Positions 26,309-35,524 of a DNA stretch of 64,000 nucleotides are shown here, in pieces; positions within the stretch are counted from its first letter, which is position 1, and each line of letters opens with the position of its first letter. This DNA comes from Dictyobacter aurantiacus (GTDB lineage: Bacteria; Chloroflexota; Ktedonobacteria; Ktedonobacterales; Ktedonobacteraceae). The stretch covers positions 3,720,001-3,784,000 of the forward strand of contig NZ_BIFQ01000001.1 in NCBI RefSeq assembly GCF_003967515.1, in the 5' to 3' direction. Position numbers and translations under genes: made by a program. Under the pieces are notes generated by a model that worked only from the letters and a program-made list of their open reading frames with translations, was not told the origin of the DNA and made no database searches.

Positions 26309-27529
26309 ATGAAAGAAACACAACATTATTGGTGGTATGCCTATGGTCCATTCGACCCAGGAGAAAATAATCTTCCACACTTAGGGCAAGTCATTCGCTA
26401 CTATCGTGAATTGCGTAAGTGGAAAGCCCGAGACCTGGCTGAAGCTATGGGACAATCGCTTCGCCACATTTATGAAATTGAAAGCAGTGCGAATATGCCA
26501 GAACTAATTTCAAGGCGTCAAGCGCTCGCCACACTTCTAAACATTCCCCCAGCGCTTCTCGGTTTGTCAGTCATTGTTACTGATGAAGAAGCTGATGCTT
26601 CTCTTTTTGATCCAAGAGAAACAACCAGGGTCATTGACTCTCAAACCATGAATATGTATGAAAGCATGCTCAGTCTGAGCTGGCAGCTTTACTACACCAG
26701 CAGTGCTCAACAGGCAGCTGGCAACATCAACTTCTGGATACAAAATCTCACCCAGTCAGCTAAAGAGGTAAAGGGTATTCAGCGCTCCCAGCTGATAGCA
26801 ATGCTTTGCCGCTTTTACCAGCTTTCCAGTGTGGCGGCCAGGGATCGCATGGATATCCCGCAATCATTGCGTGATGGGAACCGAGCTGTGGATTTAGCAT
26901 TCAAGCTAGAAAATCCAGAGCTTGTTTCTGCAGCACTTTTCAGAAGGGCAAAGACCTATCTGAAGCAGCAGAAATATGATATGGCTCTTCAAGACCTGGA
27001 GGGAGCATTGCCATATGCTGATAAATCCCGTGACTCTTTAAAGGGATATGTGTACCAGGCTACGGCAGAAGCATACGCAACTGTGGCAGCTGGCGATCCT
27101 TCCCTGCAAAAGAAAACACTGAATATGCTCGACCAGGTGGGGCGAATTGTGAGAAAGGGCGATTTACAAGACGACGGTAGTTTTGTAAAATTAAATATTG
27201 CAGGACTCTATATGGACAGAGCCAGAGCGCTCACTTTGTTTAACAGGCCAGATGATGCGCATAATGCACTCAACATTGCACGCGACAATCTCGGCCCAGA
27301 ACTGACGCGCTGGCAGGCTCGACTCCTGATTGCAGATGCAGAGACTTACCTGGCAGAAGACGATCCAGAGAGCTGTTGTGAGATTGCATTCGAAGCTCTA
27401 AAAGTGGTGCGTGCTACCCAATCACGTAGCAATGAGCTAAGGGTCTACAACCTCTATCAGCAGCTGCAAGGCGCATATAAACACCATCCATTAGTAAATC
27501 GTTTGGGCACCCAGCTAAGCATGAGATAA
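26309..27529 (+). CDS. XRE-family HTH regulator with TPR-like C-terminal domain
   Basis: 406 residues behind AAGGAAG. An aromatic N-terminal extension (HYWWYAYGPFDPGE) precedes the HTH (LGQVIRYYRELRKWKARDLAEAMGQSLRHIYEIESS, about 26-60). The C-terminal 280 residues are TPR-like helical repeats, as in Rap/PlcR-type peptide-sensing regulators. It is divergent from the island operon and adjacent to ThiO-like and DUF5677 genes. Probably controls excision or operon expression in response to a peptide or other ligand; the ligand is unknown. Confidence 0.85.
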   Translation: MKETQHYWWYAYGPFDPGENNLPHLGQVIRYYRELRKWKARDLAEAMGQSLRHIYEIESSANMPELISRRQALATLLNIPPALLGLSVIVTDEEADASLFDPRETTRVIDSQTMNMYESMLSLSWQLYYTSSAQQAAGNINFWIQNLTQSAKEVKGIQRSQLIAMLCRFYQLSSVAARDRMDIPQSLRDGNRAVDLAFKLENPELVSAALFRRAKTYLKQQKYDMALQDLEGALPYADKSRDSLKGYVYQATAEAYATVAAGDPSLQKKTLNMLDQVGRIVRKGDLQDDGSFVKLNIAGLYMDRARALTLFNRPDDAHNALNIARDNLGPELTRWQARLLIADAETYLAEDDPESCCEIAFEALKVVRATQSRSNELRVYNLYQQLQGAYKHHPLVNRLGTQLSMR

Positions 27530-27564
27530 GTGGTCTACCACTAGATCAGATTTAGGATTGCGAA

Positions 27565-28725
27565 ATGGAACACACAACAGACGTCGTTATTGTCGGAGGT
27601 GGCGTGATAGGCTGTGCCATCGCCTACTATTTGCGCAAAGCCAACGTAGACGTAATGGTATTAGATGAAGGTGAAATTGGCGGCCAGGCGTCTAGTGCTG
27701 CAGCTGGTCTACTTGCTCCACTTGGACCACTCACCGGACCAGGTCCATTCGCGGATCTACTCCTGGCCAGCTTTGCGCTCTTCCCCTCTGTTGTTCCAGA
27801 ATTGGAAGATTTAACCGGCCTGGATCTAGGGTATGAGCAGACTGGAGCACTGCGAACAGTCAGTAACCCGAAGCGTGTATCCAATTTGCAGCAACGCATG
27901 GAGGCCTGGCAGCCGCTAGGATTAAAGATGCAATGGTTAACTGGCGATGAGGCTCGCCAGATGGAGCCACTACTTGCGCCGGGAGTTTGCGCCGCGATCT
28001 ACGTTCCCGAGGAGTCACAGATTAAAGCCCCTCAAATAGTCAAAGCATTCGCAAATGCAGCTGTAAAGCTAGGCGCAAAGATTTATAGCCATAAAAAAGT
28101 TACCAGTATTCAGCGCGAAGAGAACAAAGTAACTGGAGTAAAGACGGCCGAGGGCGATACAATCGCATGCGACCACATGATATTGACCACAGGAGCATGG
28201 ACCGGGCTTTATGACAGCTGGTTGGATATCTCACTGCCTGTTGTCCCTCATCGAGGCCAAATTATCTCCATGAAGCAGCCAGCAACAGCACTGCGCTACA
28301 TAATCTTTGGTGGGTCAGCATACCTTGTGCCGCGAGATGGATCTATCATTATTGGTGCGACTAAAGAAGAAGTTGGTTTTGATATCCAGGTTACAAACGA
28401 AGGCCTCTCATGGCTGTATAAATCCGCTGCAAAGCTTGTTCCTTCTTTACAGGGAAGCAAAGCCGAACTCTCCTGGGCTGGACTTCGACCAAAGACACCT
28501 GATAAATACCCGATACTAGGGGCAGCGCCTGGCTGGCAAAATGTGACGCTTGCTGTTGGTCATAACAGTGTAGGGGTTATCCTAAGCATCATCACTGGCC
28601 AATCCATTGCACAGTTGGTGACAACCAAAGAAACATCGGAGATCACACTCCCATTTTCCCTCAATCGTTTTGTTAAAAAACACAGTAGCAATACTCAGCT
28701 GGCACAATCAACATTAGAGAGCTAA
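27565..28725 (+). CDS. FAD-dependent amine oxidase, glycine oxidase ThiO-like
   Basis: 386 residues. N-terminal Rossmann motif VVIVGGGVIGCAIAYYLRK and QASSAAAGLLAPLG are typical of ThiO/DAAO-type enzymes, which oxidise glycine or sarcosine to an imine during thiazole synthesis. C-terminal WAGLRPKTPDKYPILG and GHNSVGVILS complete the FAD site. The gene starts 36 bp after the XRE gene, so it is likely co-transcribed. No other thiamin gene is present, making the role on the island unclear. Confidence 0.85.
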   Translation: MEHTTDVVIVGGGVIGCAIAYYLRKANVDVMVLDEGEIGGQASSAAAGLLAPLGPLTGPGPFADLLLASFALFPSVVPELEDLTGLDLGYEQTGALRTVSNPKRVSNLQQRMEAWQPLGLKMQWLTGDEARQMEPLLAPGVCAAIYVPEESQIKAPQIVKAFANAAVKLGAKIYSHKKVTSIQREENKVTGVKTAEGDTIACDHMILTTGAWTGLYDSWLDISLPVVPHRGQIISMKQPATALRYIIFGGSAYLVPRDGSIIIGATKEEVGFDIQVTNEGLSWLYKSAAKLVPSLQGSKAELSWAGLRPKTPDKYPILGAAPGWQNVTLAVGHNSVGVILSIITGQSIAQLVTTKETSEITLPFSLNRFVKKHSSNTQLAQSTLES

Positions 28726-28803
28726 AAGCAGTTATATTTGAATTTGTTTAATCAAGCTGAAAATAGATAAATTACAATTAGATAAAAAGGTTTAGGGTAG
28801 ATT

Positions 28804-29868
28804 ATGGATGAGAATGAGATTTCTCAAACTATAAATGAACTGCTGGAAATCAATAAAACCCAGAATTATGAAAAAATAAAACGAGACATGTTCAGTACTC
28901 TTGAGCAAGAGAAAATTGAACGAACTGGATTTGAGAACCGATTATATGACCGTTGGAAGCATGGACTGGACTTATTTGAAACTATCTTGATTTTTGGACG
29001 CACTGCTGGCTCAGAGTTTAATCAAAAGATACGCCCATACGCTGCCAAACAAAAAGATTTTGTATTCGATGTACTCACTAGAACACATGCTCGTTCATGT
29101 GTGACAATGTCTGCAATACTCTCTCTACTTAAAAGTGGTCATGCAGGAGATGCTCTTGCGCGTGCACGAACTTTGCATGAAATGAGGGTTATCGCCAGTT
29201 TCATTCAAGAAGAAGGGAATGAACTCGCTGAAAAATATTTACTTTATGAGGTTGTAGACTCCTTAAAGGCAGCAAAACAGTATGAAAAACACTATATAAA
29301 GCTAGGACTAAAACCACTAGAATCAGGAACAATAGATAACCTTGAAAAAGCTGTTCAGAAGTATCGGACAGATCACTTTCCCAGCCATTCCAAAGATATT
29401 TTGAAAGGTGATTATGGATGGGCAGCAATTGCTCTAGGCAAAAGTAGACCTACTTTCGCAGATATCGAGGAAAAAGTAGGGCTTGACCATTGGAGGCCTT
29501 ATTTTAAAATGGCAAGCTATCCTATCCACCCAAGTGCAAAGGGAATAAAATTTGGTATCGGTGAAATAGGTAAATCTAATATTCTCCCTGCTGGACCAAG
29601 TAATGCAGGACTTGCCGATCCAGCAAGTATAACTCTCATTTCTTTTAATGCAATAACTGCCTTACTACTTACCTATATACAGCACATACAAGAGAAAGAC
29701 TTACTAGAAATTCACTTAAAATCACTCGTTGCAGCACAGATAATGAACGAGCTACTCCATGAAGCCAAACAAGCGTTTCTTAAGGCTCACCAGCAGCTTG
29801 TAGATGATGAATTAAAATTGCAGGCTCAGGAAGATGCTAAAGAGAAATCTAGCCTCCGTATCTCATAA
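28804..29868 (+). CDS. DUF5677-like protein
   Basis: 354 residues, mainly helical. ARARTLHEMRVIASFIQEEGNELAEKYLLYEV and the following His/Glu-containing helices match the DUF5677 pattern. This family is common near defence and mobile-element genes but has no established activity. AT-rich like the defence operon. Followed by a bidirectional terminator before the convergent integrase gene. Confidence 0.75.
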   Translation: MDENEISQTINELLEINKTQNYEKIKRDMFSTLEQEKIERTGFENRLYDRWKHGLDLFETILIFGRTAGSEFNQKIRPYAAKQKDFVFDVLTRTHARSCVTMSAILSLLKSGHAGDALARARTLHEMRVIASFIQEEGNELAEKYLLYEVVDSLKAAKQYEKHYIKLGLKPLESGTIDNLEKAVQKYRTDHFPSHSKDILKGDYGWAAIALGKSRPTFADIEEKVGLDHWRPYFKMASYPIHPSAKGIKFGIGEIGKSNILPAGPSNAGLADPASITLISFNAITALLLTYIQHIQEKDLLEIHLKSLVAAQIMNELLHEAKQAFLKAHQQLVDDELKLQAQEDAKEKSSLRIS

Positions 29869-29943
29869 GCCTAAGTTTCAGTGCATAACCTTCTCTTTTA
29901 GCTTACACATCATATACATATTGTATAGAGTCGTAGAGTACAA

Positions 29944-29974
29944 AGACGCGCTCTTTTGGTCAAAGGGCGCGTCT
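29944..29974. terminator. bidirectional terminator between DUF5677 and integrase genes
   Basis: AGACGCGC (29944-29951) pairs with GCGCGTCT (29967-29974), extended by CTTTT/AAAG pairing. Placed between two convergent genes. Confidence 0.7.
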
Positions 29975-29993
29975 GTTAGTAGCTGGCTTTATT

Positions 29994-31139
29994 CTATTTT
30001 ATAGGTTTTATTCCTCTTCCCGTACCAGGTTTGCGTTTAATGGGATCACGGAAATCTGTACGCGGAGTCTTTCCCGTGGCCATGCCATTAAAGGGAACGT
30101 TGTCGCCAGGCGAGAACTTGCGTTTTTGTTCCTGGATCAAGGTGTCGTTGAGATGCATGTACTGTCTAATGGTGGCCATATCCTCATGGCCTAGCAATTC
30201 CTGCAGGGTAAAGATGTCGCCGCCGAGCATCAAGAAGCGCACAGCGAATGTATGTCGGAAGATGTGGGGGCTAATTCGCTTGTCATGAGGAAGATCTGCG
30301 CGAGCGCGTATTCGCTTGAAGAGCATCGAGATCCCATCACGTGTGAGAGCATTACCACCCTCGCTTAGAAAGATATGATCCTCATCGGTGATACCTATCT
30401 CTAGCAATGCGTCCTCATCTGGTCGGTAACGATCCATGTACAGGAGCAGCGTTCGCAGAGCGTTACGGCCGAGCGCGATGCGTCTCTCTTTGTTTCCTTT
30501 CCCATGGACGATGATTACACCTTTGTCGCGATCGAAGTTTGAGAAGCGCAGGCCGCAGAGCTCGGCCAGGCGGATACCCGTATCCCACAGCACCCAGAGG
30601 ATTGCTCGATTGCGCGCAGCGTTGCAGTCAGCTGTAGGACCGACCTCGCGAGGAGGGGTACAGGCCTTGAGCATCCTTTCGAACTCTTCAAACTCGATAA
30701 TGCGGATGAGCGGCTTGCTCAATTTGGGCATCTTGACGCGGTTAGACGGCGCTACCTCGACATACCCTTCAGCTTCCAGCCAGCGGCAGAAAGCACGCAT
30801 TGAACGCGCATAGTAGTTTACCGTCCTGGTCGTTCGCAGTTTGCCGCGGGAACCAGGTTCTTCAGTGAGGAGATTGATCCAGTCGACCAGGTGCCCTTTC
30901 TCAAGATCTTTGATATAGATCACGCCTTGCTGCTCAAGGAAGTTCGCCAGGTGCCCGAGCGCCAGCTGGTGCCACTTAATCGTTTTGATGCTATGGTGTT
31001 GACTCTGATGATCGGCAATATATTCATCAATAGACTTGCGGAGGGTTCGTTCTTTTCTGCGAGAGATAGCAGTGCCTGGTTGCTTTGGGGTAGAAGTTGA
31101 ACGTTTGCCTGTCATAGGCTTTTTTGTTGGCTGTGCCAT
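29994..31139 (-). CDS. tyrosine recombinase/integrase
   Basis: 381 residues. A core-binding N-terminal SAM-like domain (about 35-125) is followed by the catalytic domain. The full active-site set is visible: Arg190 (DTGIRLAEL), Lys214 (HGKGNKER), His292-x-x-Arg295 (HIFRH), His318 (LLGHED) and Tyr327 (IRQYMHL). The gene lies about 220 bp from the intact tRNA-Arg and reads away from it, as in many tRNA-targeted elements. A basic C-terminal tail follows. Confidence 0.95.
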   Translation of the reverse strand: MAQPTKKPMTGKRSTSTPKQPGTAISRRKERTLRKSIDEYIADHQSQHHSIKTIKWHQLALGHLANFLEQQGVIYIKDLEKGHLVDWINLLTEEPGSRGKLRTTRTVNYYARSMRAFCRWLEAEGYVEVAPSNRVKMPKLSKPLIRIIEFEEFERMLKACTPPREVGPTADCNAARNRAILWVLWDTGIRLAELCGLRFSNFDRDKGVIIVHGKGNKERRIALGRNALRTLLLYMDRYRPDEDALLEIGITDEDHIFLSEGGNALTRDGISMLFKRIRARADLPHDKRISPHIFRHTFAVRFLMLGGDIFTLQELLGHEDMATIRQYMHLNDTLIQEQKRKFSPGDNVPFNGMATGKTPRTDFRDPIKRKPGTGRGIKPIK

Positions 31140-31176
31140 AGGAATACCTCCAATTCATGAGGCATCTCTACAAAGC

Positions 31177-31192
31177 AGGCGGATGGTCATAC
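31177..31192 (+). promoter_or_regulatory. candidate integrase arm-binding site (right, copy 1)
   Basis: AGGCGGATGGTCATAC, identical to 9113-9128 at the left end, in the integrase-to-tRNA gap. Confidence 0.5.
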
Positions 31193-31244
31193 CGTTTTAC
31201 GGATTTTCGCGACCTCTGAGTAGGCGGTTGTTTATGCCCTTTCG

Positions 31245-31258
31245 AGGCGGATGGTCAC
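31245..31258 (+). promoter_or_regulatory. candidate integrase arm-binding site (right, copy 2)
   Basis: AGGCGGATGGTCAC shares the first 13 bases with the other two copies, about 100 bp from the attR repeat. A weaker AGGCGGTTGTTTATG lies between the two right-end copies near 31222. Confidence 0.45.
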
Positions 31259-31356
31259 TAAAGCTTTTTTGGACCCTAATGAACACATATCCTCAAAAAA
31301 AGATCGCTGCTTGCTTCGTGTCAATGCGCTTGAGAATTGGCTTCCAGAGCAAAGGG

Positions 31357-31429
31357 CGCGCCCAGCAGGGCTCGAACCTGCGGCCAACCGCTTAGAAGGC
31401 GGTTGCTCTATCCACTGAGCTATGGGCGC
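31357..31429 (-). tRNA. tRNA-Arg (anticodon TCT)
   Basis: 73 nt fold: acceptor GCGCCCA/TGGGCGC, D arm GCTC..GAGC, anticodon stem ACCGC/GCGGT with loop CTTCTAA, T arm GCAGG/CCTGC with loop TTCGAGC. CCA is not encoded (CCC follows the discriminator G). The 3' half also forms the right attachment repeat, so integration restored an intact gene. Confidence 0.95.
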
Positions 31430-31573
31430 GTGTTGGAGTGAGGGTGCGATGCATCCTCTGCGCCATCCATGATAGCAAGGTTGCTCGCGGCTTGTCAAGT
31501 ACTTCTGGCACCACTTTTGTGGGCTGTTCCCGCTTTGCTGCTGCGATCTGCGTATCATACTATCGTCGTCCCT

Positions 31574-32050
<477 letters not shown>

Positions 32051-32371
32051 AGCATCTCCCGTCATTCTATTTTGGGCGCACCCACTTTATGCTATACTGA
32101 TCATCACTACCACAGGCGCGTCCACATCCATTCACCCTATTGTGACATACGCGCCGCGCCTTGCAAAGGGCGGCCCCCGTTCGGTTGCCTGCTCTAGAGC
32201 TGCTCAGCGGGCGCCATCTGAACCTCGATCGGCCTCGTCAGCCTTGACATTGCAAGGGAAACAACATATAATACAACTAAATCCGAGTACACAAGTAAGG
32301 ATTAAATTTCTCTGAAAGCGAACGGCTTTCTCAGAGACCCTGATAGAATCAGCCAGCAATTGGAGTAAGTC

Positions 32372-33772
32372 ATGAGTCAAGCATTTGAATTGGAACAGGG
32401 TAACTACAGTGCTGGGTTCCATGTCGCAGAAAATTATACATACAAGTCCCAGCGGGGACTGACCCGCAAAGTCGTCGAGCAGATCTCGGAGATGAAAGGC
32501 GAGCCCAGTTGGATGCGCGACTTCCGCCTCAAGAGCTTCGAGCTTTATGAGAAGCGCCCAATGCCTACCTGGGGAGCTGATCTGTCGGGCATCAACTTTG
32601 ACGATATCTTCTACTATATCAAGCCGGTCGCTCAGCAGGGTAAGAACTGGGACGACATTCCTTCGGAGATTAAAGACACCTTTGATCGTCTGGGTATCCC
32701 ACAGGCTGAGCAGAAGTATCTGGCTGGTGTCACTGCTCAGTACGAGAGTGAGGCCGTCTATCATAAGATGCGCGAAGACCTGGAGAAGCTGGGTGTCATC
32801 TTCACCGATATGGATACCGCTCTGCGTGAGTATCCCGACATCATCAAAGAGCACTTTGGATCGATCATCCCGCCATCCGACAATAAGTTCGCTTCGCTGA
32901 ACAGTGCCGTCTGGAGTGGTGGTAGCTTCGTCTATGTGCCGCGCAACGTGCGTGTAGAGATCCCGCTGCAGGCCTACTTCCGCATCAACGCCCAGAACAT
33001 GGGTCAGTTCGAGCGCACCTTGATCATCGCCGAGCCTGGCTCCTATGTCCACTACGTTGAGGGATGTACCGCCCCTAGCTATAGCAGCGACAGCCTGCAC
33101 AGCGCCGTCGTAGAGATCAAGGCCATGGAAGGGTCGCGTGTACGCTACACCACCATCCAGAACTGGTCGAAGAACGTCTACAACCTGGTCACCAAGCGTG
33201 CCGCCGCCTATCGCGACGCCACCATGGAATGGGTTGACGGCAACCTCGGCTCGAAGGTCACCATGAAGTATCCGGCCGTCCTGTTGATGGAGCCAGGAGC
33301 TCGCGGTGATGTTCTGTCGGTCGCCTTCGCCAACGACGGCATGCATCAGGATGCTGGCGCCAAGATCACCCACCTGGCACCGCACACCACATCCCAGATC
33401 CTGTCGAAGTCGGTCTCCAAGGGAACGGGTCGCTCCTCCTATCGCGGACTGGTTCGCATCAATCCTGGTGCGCACCACACCAAGTCCAGCGTACGCTGTG
33501 ACGCCCTGCTGCTCGACGAGAACGCTCGTACCGACACCTATCCAACCATTCGTGTCGAAGAGAACCAGACCGAGATCGGCCACGAGGCCACCGTCTCCAA
33601 AGTCGGCGAGGACCAGCTCTTCTACCTGATGAGCCGTGGTCTTGACGAATCCGAGGCCTACTCCTTGATCGTCAACGGCTTCATCGAGCCCATCACCAAA
33701 GAGCTCCCCATGGAGTACGCGGTCGAACTCAACCGCCTCATCCAGCTGGAGATGTCCGGCAGCGTCGGCTAA
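32372..33772 (+). CDS. sufB: Fe-S cluster assembly scaffold SufB
   Basis: 466 residues, the full SufB length. Conserved blocks include [58 protein letters not shown] and [23 protein letters not shown]. It forms the SufBC2D scaffold that assembles Fe-S clusters. GGAG precedes the ATG. No sufC, sufD or sufS lies next to it here, so it is a detached copy or its partners are elsewhere. Confidence 0.95.
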   Translation: MSQAFELEQGNYSAGFHVAENYTYKSQRGLTRKVVEQISEMKGEPSWMRDFRLKSFELYEKRPMPTWGADLSGINFDDIFYYIKPVAQQGKNWDDIPSEIKDTFDRLGIPQAEQKYLAGVTAQYESEAVYHKMREDLEKLGVIFTDMDTALREYPDIIKEHFGSIIPPSDNKFASLNSAVWSGGSFVYVPRNVRVEIPLQAYFRINAQNMGQFERTLIIAEPGSYVHYVEGCTAPSYSSDSLHSAVVEIKAMEGSRVRYTTIQNWSKNVYNLVTKRAAAYRDATMEWVDGNLGSKVTMKYPAVLLMEPGARGDVLSVAFANDGMHQDAGAKITHLAPHTTSQILSKSVSKGTGRSSYRGLVRINPGAHHTKSSVRCDALLLDENARTDTYPTIRVEENQTEIGHEATVSKVGEDQLFYLMSRGLDESEAYSLIVNGFIEPITKELPMEYAVELNRLIQLEMSGSVG

Positions 33773-33799
33773 ACCGTCTCTACCCAACAGAAAACGCCC

Positions 33800-33832
33800 A
33801 GGAGCGCCTACCCCCGGTAGGCGCTCCTTTTT
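33800..33832 (+). terminator. intrinsic terminator of sufB
   Basis: A 13-bp perfect stem AGGAGCGCCTACC / GGTAGGCGCTCCT around CCC, followed by a T run. Confidence 0.9.
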
Positions 33833-33897
33833 CATACGCTCGACCCTCGCGGCCCATGCTTTCAATTTAAGATCATGCAAAACGAGAAACGGCCACT

Positions 33898-34046
33898 GTA
33901 CGTGCGGGGCTTGCCCCCGCTTTCTTTGCTCCCCAAAAGGAAAAGCTCCTTCAATGCGGCCAGGGACGGTGCATGCGATGCCTCGCATCCTGTTGGTTGC
34001 TTGTTCGAGCGGCGAGGAAGCAAGCGGGGGCAAGCCCCGCACGTAC
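33898..34046. repeat. 149-bp element bounded by 25-bp inverted repeats
   Basis: GTACGTGCGGGGCTTGCCCC.. (33898-33922) is the exact reverse complement of 34022-34046. Each arm is itself partly palindromic (GCGGGG-CTTGC-CCCGC). The 99 bp between hold no gene. MITE-like or a repeated non-coding element. Confidence 0.65.
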
Positions 34047-34122
34047 TCTCGTCTCTTTTCTTGTTACATTGCGGAAAATTAAAATAATAACGTTGATATG
34101 CGAAGAAACGGAGCAAACAAGG

Positions 34123-34581
34123 ATGGCTCAGATTATTTATTGTGAGGGTGATATCTTTACCTCGCCGGCGCAGGTGTTGGTTAATCCGGTGAATTGTCAG
34201 GGGGTGATGGGTAAGGGGCTGGCGCTCGAATTCAAGAAGCGCTATCCAGAGATGTTTCGTTCCTACCAGCGGCAATGCCAGGAAGGCACCATGCGTATCG
34301 GGCATCCTACTCTCTACACCGATAGCACCCCCTGGATCCTCAACTTTCCCACCAAAGACAAGGTGCGGGCCGACTCCAGGCTTGAATACATTGAGCAGAG
34401 TCTGTGCTATCTCGTCGAGCGTCAGCAGGAGCTCGGGGTCCACAGCATTGCTTTCCCAAAGCTCGGCGCCGGGCTTGGACGCCTCAGCTGGTCCGAGGTT
34501 GGCCCCCTGATGGTTGATTTTCTTTCGCATACCAATTGGGATGTGTATATTTATATTGCCCCCGGCGACACGCGTTATTAG
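34123..34581 (+). CDS. macro-domain protein (DarG/ADP-ribose-binding type)
   Basis: 152 residues from the ATG at 34123; an upstream extension of the frame runs through the inverted-repeat element and is unlikely. Single macro domain: IIYCEGDIFTSPAQVLVNPVNCQGVMGKGLALEFKKRYPEM and SIAFPKLGAGLGRLSW. The VNPVNCQGVMGKGLA block resembles DarG-type macro domains that remove ADP-ribose from DNA, but no DarT toxin is adjacent. Could also bind ADP-ribose derivatives. Confidence 0.88.
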   Translation: MAQIIYCEGDIFTSPAQVLVNPVNCQGVMGKGLALEFKKRYPEMFRSYQRQCQEGTMRIGHPTLYTDSTPWILNFPTKDKVRADSRLEYIEQSLCYLVERQQELGVHSIAFPKLGAGLGRLSWSEVGPLMVDFLSHTNWDVYIYIAPGDTRY

Positions 34582-34700
34582 TCATGTCCGGTCCCGCCGG
34601 AGCATTGCCGTTTTGGCGCGGATGGGTGAGAATAGGATGATAGCCGCCATGCAATCATGTATGCGCTGGCGGCCGCAAAAAAATAGAAAAAGGGACATGT

Positions 34701-35378
34701 ATGCAGATTGATATTCCTGAGAGCTGGCACGCTCATCTAAATGGCGAGTTCGAGAAGCCGTATTTTCAGAAGCTGGCCGCCTTTGTCGATGAGGAGCGTC
34801 AGAAGTACGAGGTCTTTCCGCCTGAGCAGGATGTGTTCTCGGCGCTGCGCCACACGCCCTATGACGATGTGAACGTGTTTCTGCTGGGCCAGGACCCCTA
34901 TCACGATAACAATCAGGCTCACGGCCTCTGCTTCTCGGTGCGACCGGGGATCAAGCCGCCGCCCTCGCTGGTCAATATGTTCAAGGAGCTGCGCGACGAC
35001 ATTGGTTGCCGCATCCCCAACAACGGCTACCTGGTGCCCTGGGCCGACCAGGGCATGCTGATGCTCAATGCCGTCCTGACGGTGCGCGCCCACCAGGCCA
35101 ACTCGCACAAGAATCACGGCTGGGAGAAGTTCACCGATCACGTCATCCAGGTCGTCAACGCCAAAGAGAGCCCGGTCGTCTTCGTGCTGTGGGGCGGCTA
35201 CGCGCAGAAGAAGAAGGCCCTCATCGATACCAGTCGCCACACCATCGTCGAATCGGCGCATCCATCGCCCCTCTCGGCCCGCAACGGCTTCTTCGGCAGC
35301 CGCCCCTTCTCAAAGATCAACACTGCCCTGCATCTCGCTGGTAAGCCGGAGATCAACTGGCAATTGCCTGATCTATAA
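34701..35378 (+). CDS. ung: uracil-DNA glycosylase, family 1
   Basis: 225 residues. Water-activating motif GQDPYHD, uracil-contact GLCFSVRPG and the DNA-intercalation motif HPSPLSARNGFFG are complete. Removes uracil from DNA to start base-excision repair. Starts 119 bp after the macro-domain gene on the same strand; both could serve DNA repair, though this is inference. Confidence 0.96.
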   Translation: MQIDIPESWHAHLNGEFEKPYFQKLAAFVDEERQKYEVFPPEQDVFSALRHTPYDDVNVFLLGQDPYHDNNQAHGLCFSVRPGIKPPPSLVNMFKELRDDIGCRIPNNGYLVPWADQGMLMLNAVLTVRAHQANSHKNHGWEKFTDHVIQVVNAKESPVVFVLWGGYAQKKKALIDTSRHTIVESAHPSPLSARNGFFGSRPFSKINTALHLAGKPEINWQLPDL

Positions 35379-35524
35379 GCGCCCAATAAAATAAATCTTC
35401 TCTTTTGCGACGGCGAGCGTGTACACTAATAGATAGGTTCAATTGTGCGAGGATGGACGACTGATCGATTGATTGAGATGCGTTCCATCCTCCTTATTTT
35501 TTACACCAAGAGAGAAGTTTATCT

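Larger units (their letters stand above)
8982..31402. mobile_element. tRNA-Arg-integrated genomic island with replication, integration and defence genes
   Basis: Bounded by a 47-bp direct repeat (8982-9028 and 31356-31402, one mismatch) that equals the tRNA-Arg 3' half from the anticodon loop outward. A tyrosine recombinase lies beside the intact tRNA. Cargo: DNA methyltransferase, GHKL, Z1, PD-(D/E)XK and OLD-like genes. Backbone: HUH Rep, primase-like, DUF488, HNH and small genes. No conjugative relaxase, FtsK/TraB or type IV secretion gene was recognised, so if it is mobile it would be mobilised or self-excising rather than self-conjugative. Confidence 0.85.

Noticed and set aside
8982..31402. 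Conjugation or phage structural module in the island
   Set aside because: No FtsK/TraB, relaxase with conjugative partners, type IV secretion, capsid, terminase or portal protein was recognised.
32204..34042. 612-codon minus-strand frame over sufB
   Set aside because: It is exactly antisense to the well-conserved sufB and has no recognisable domain.
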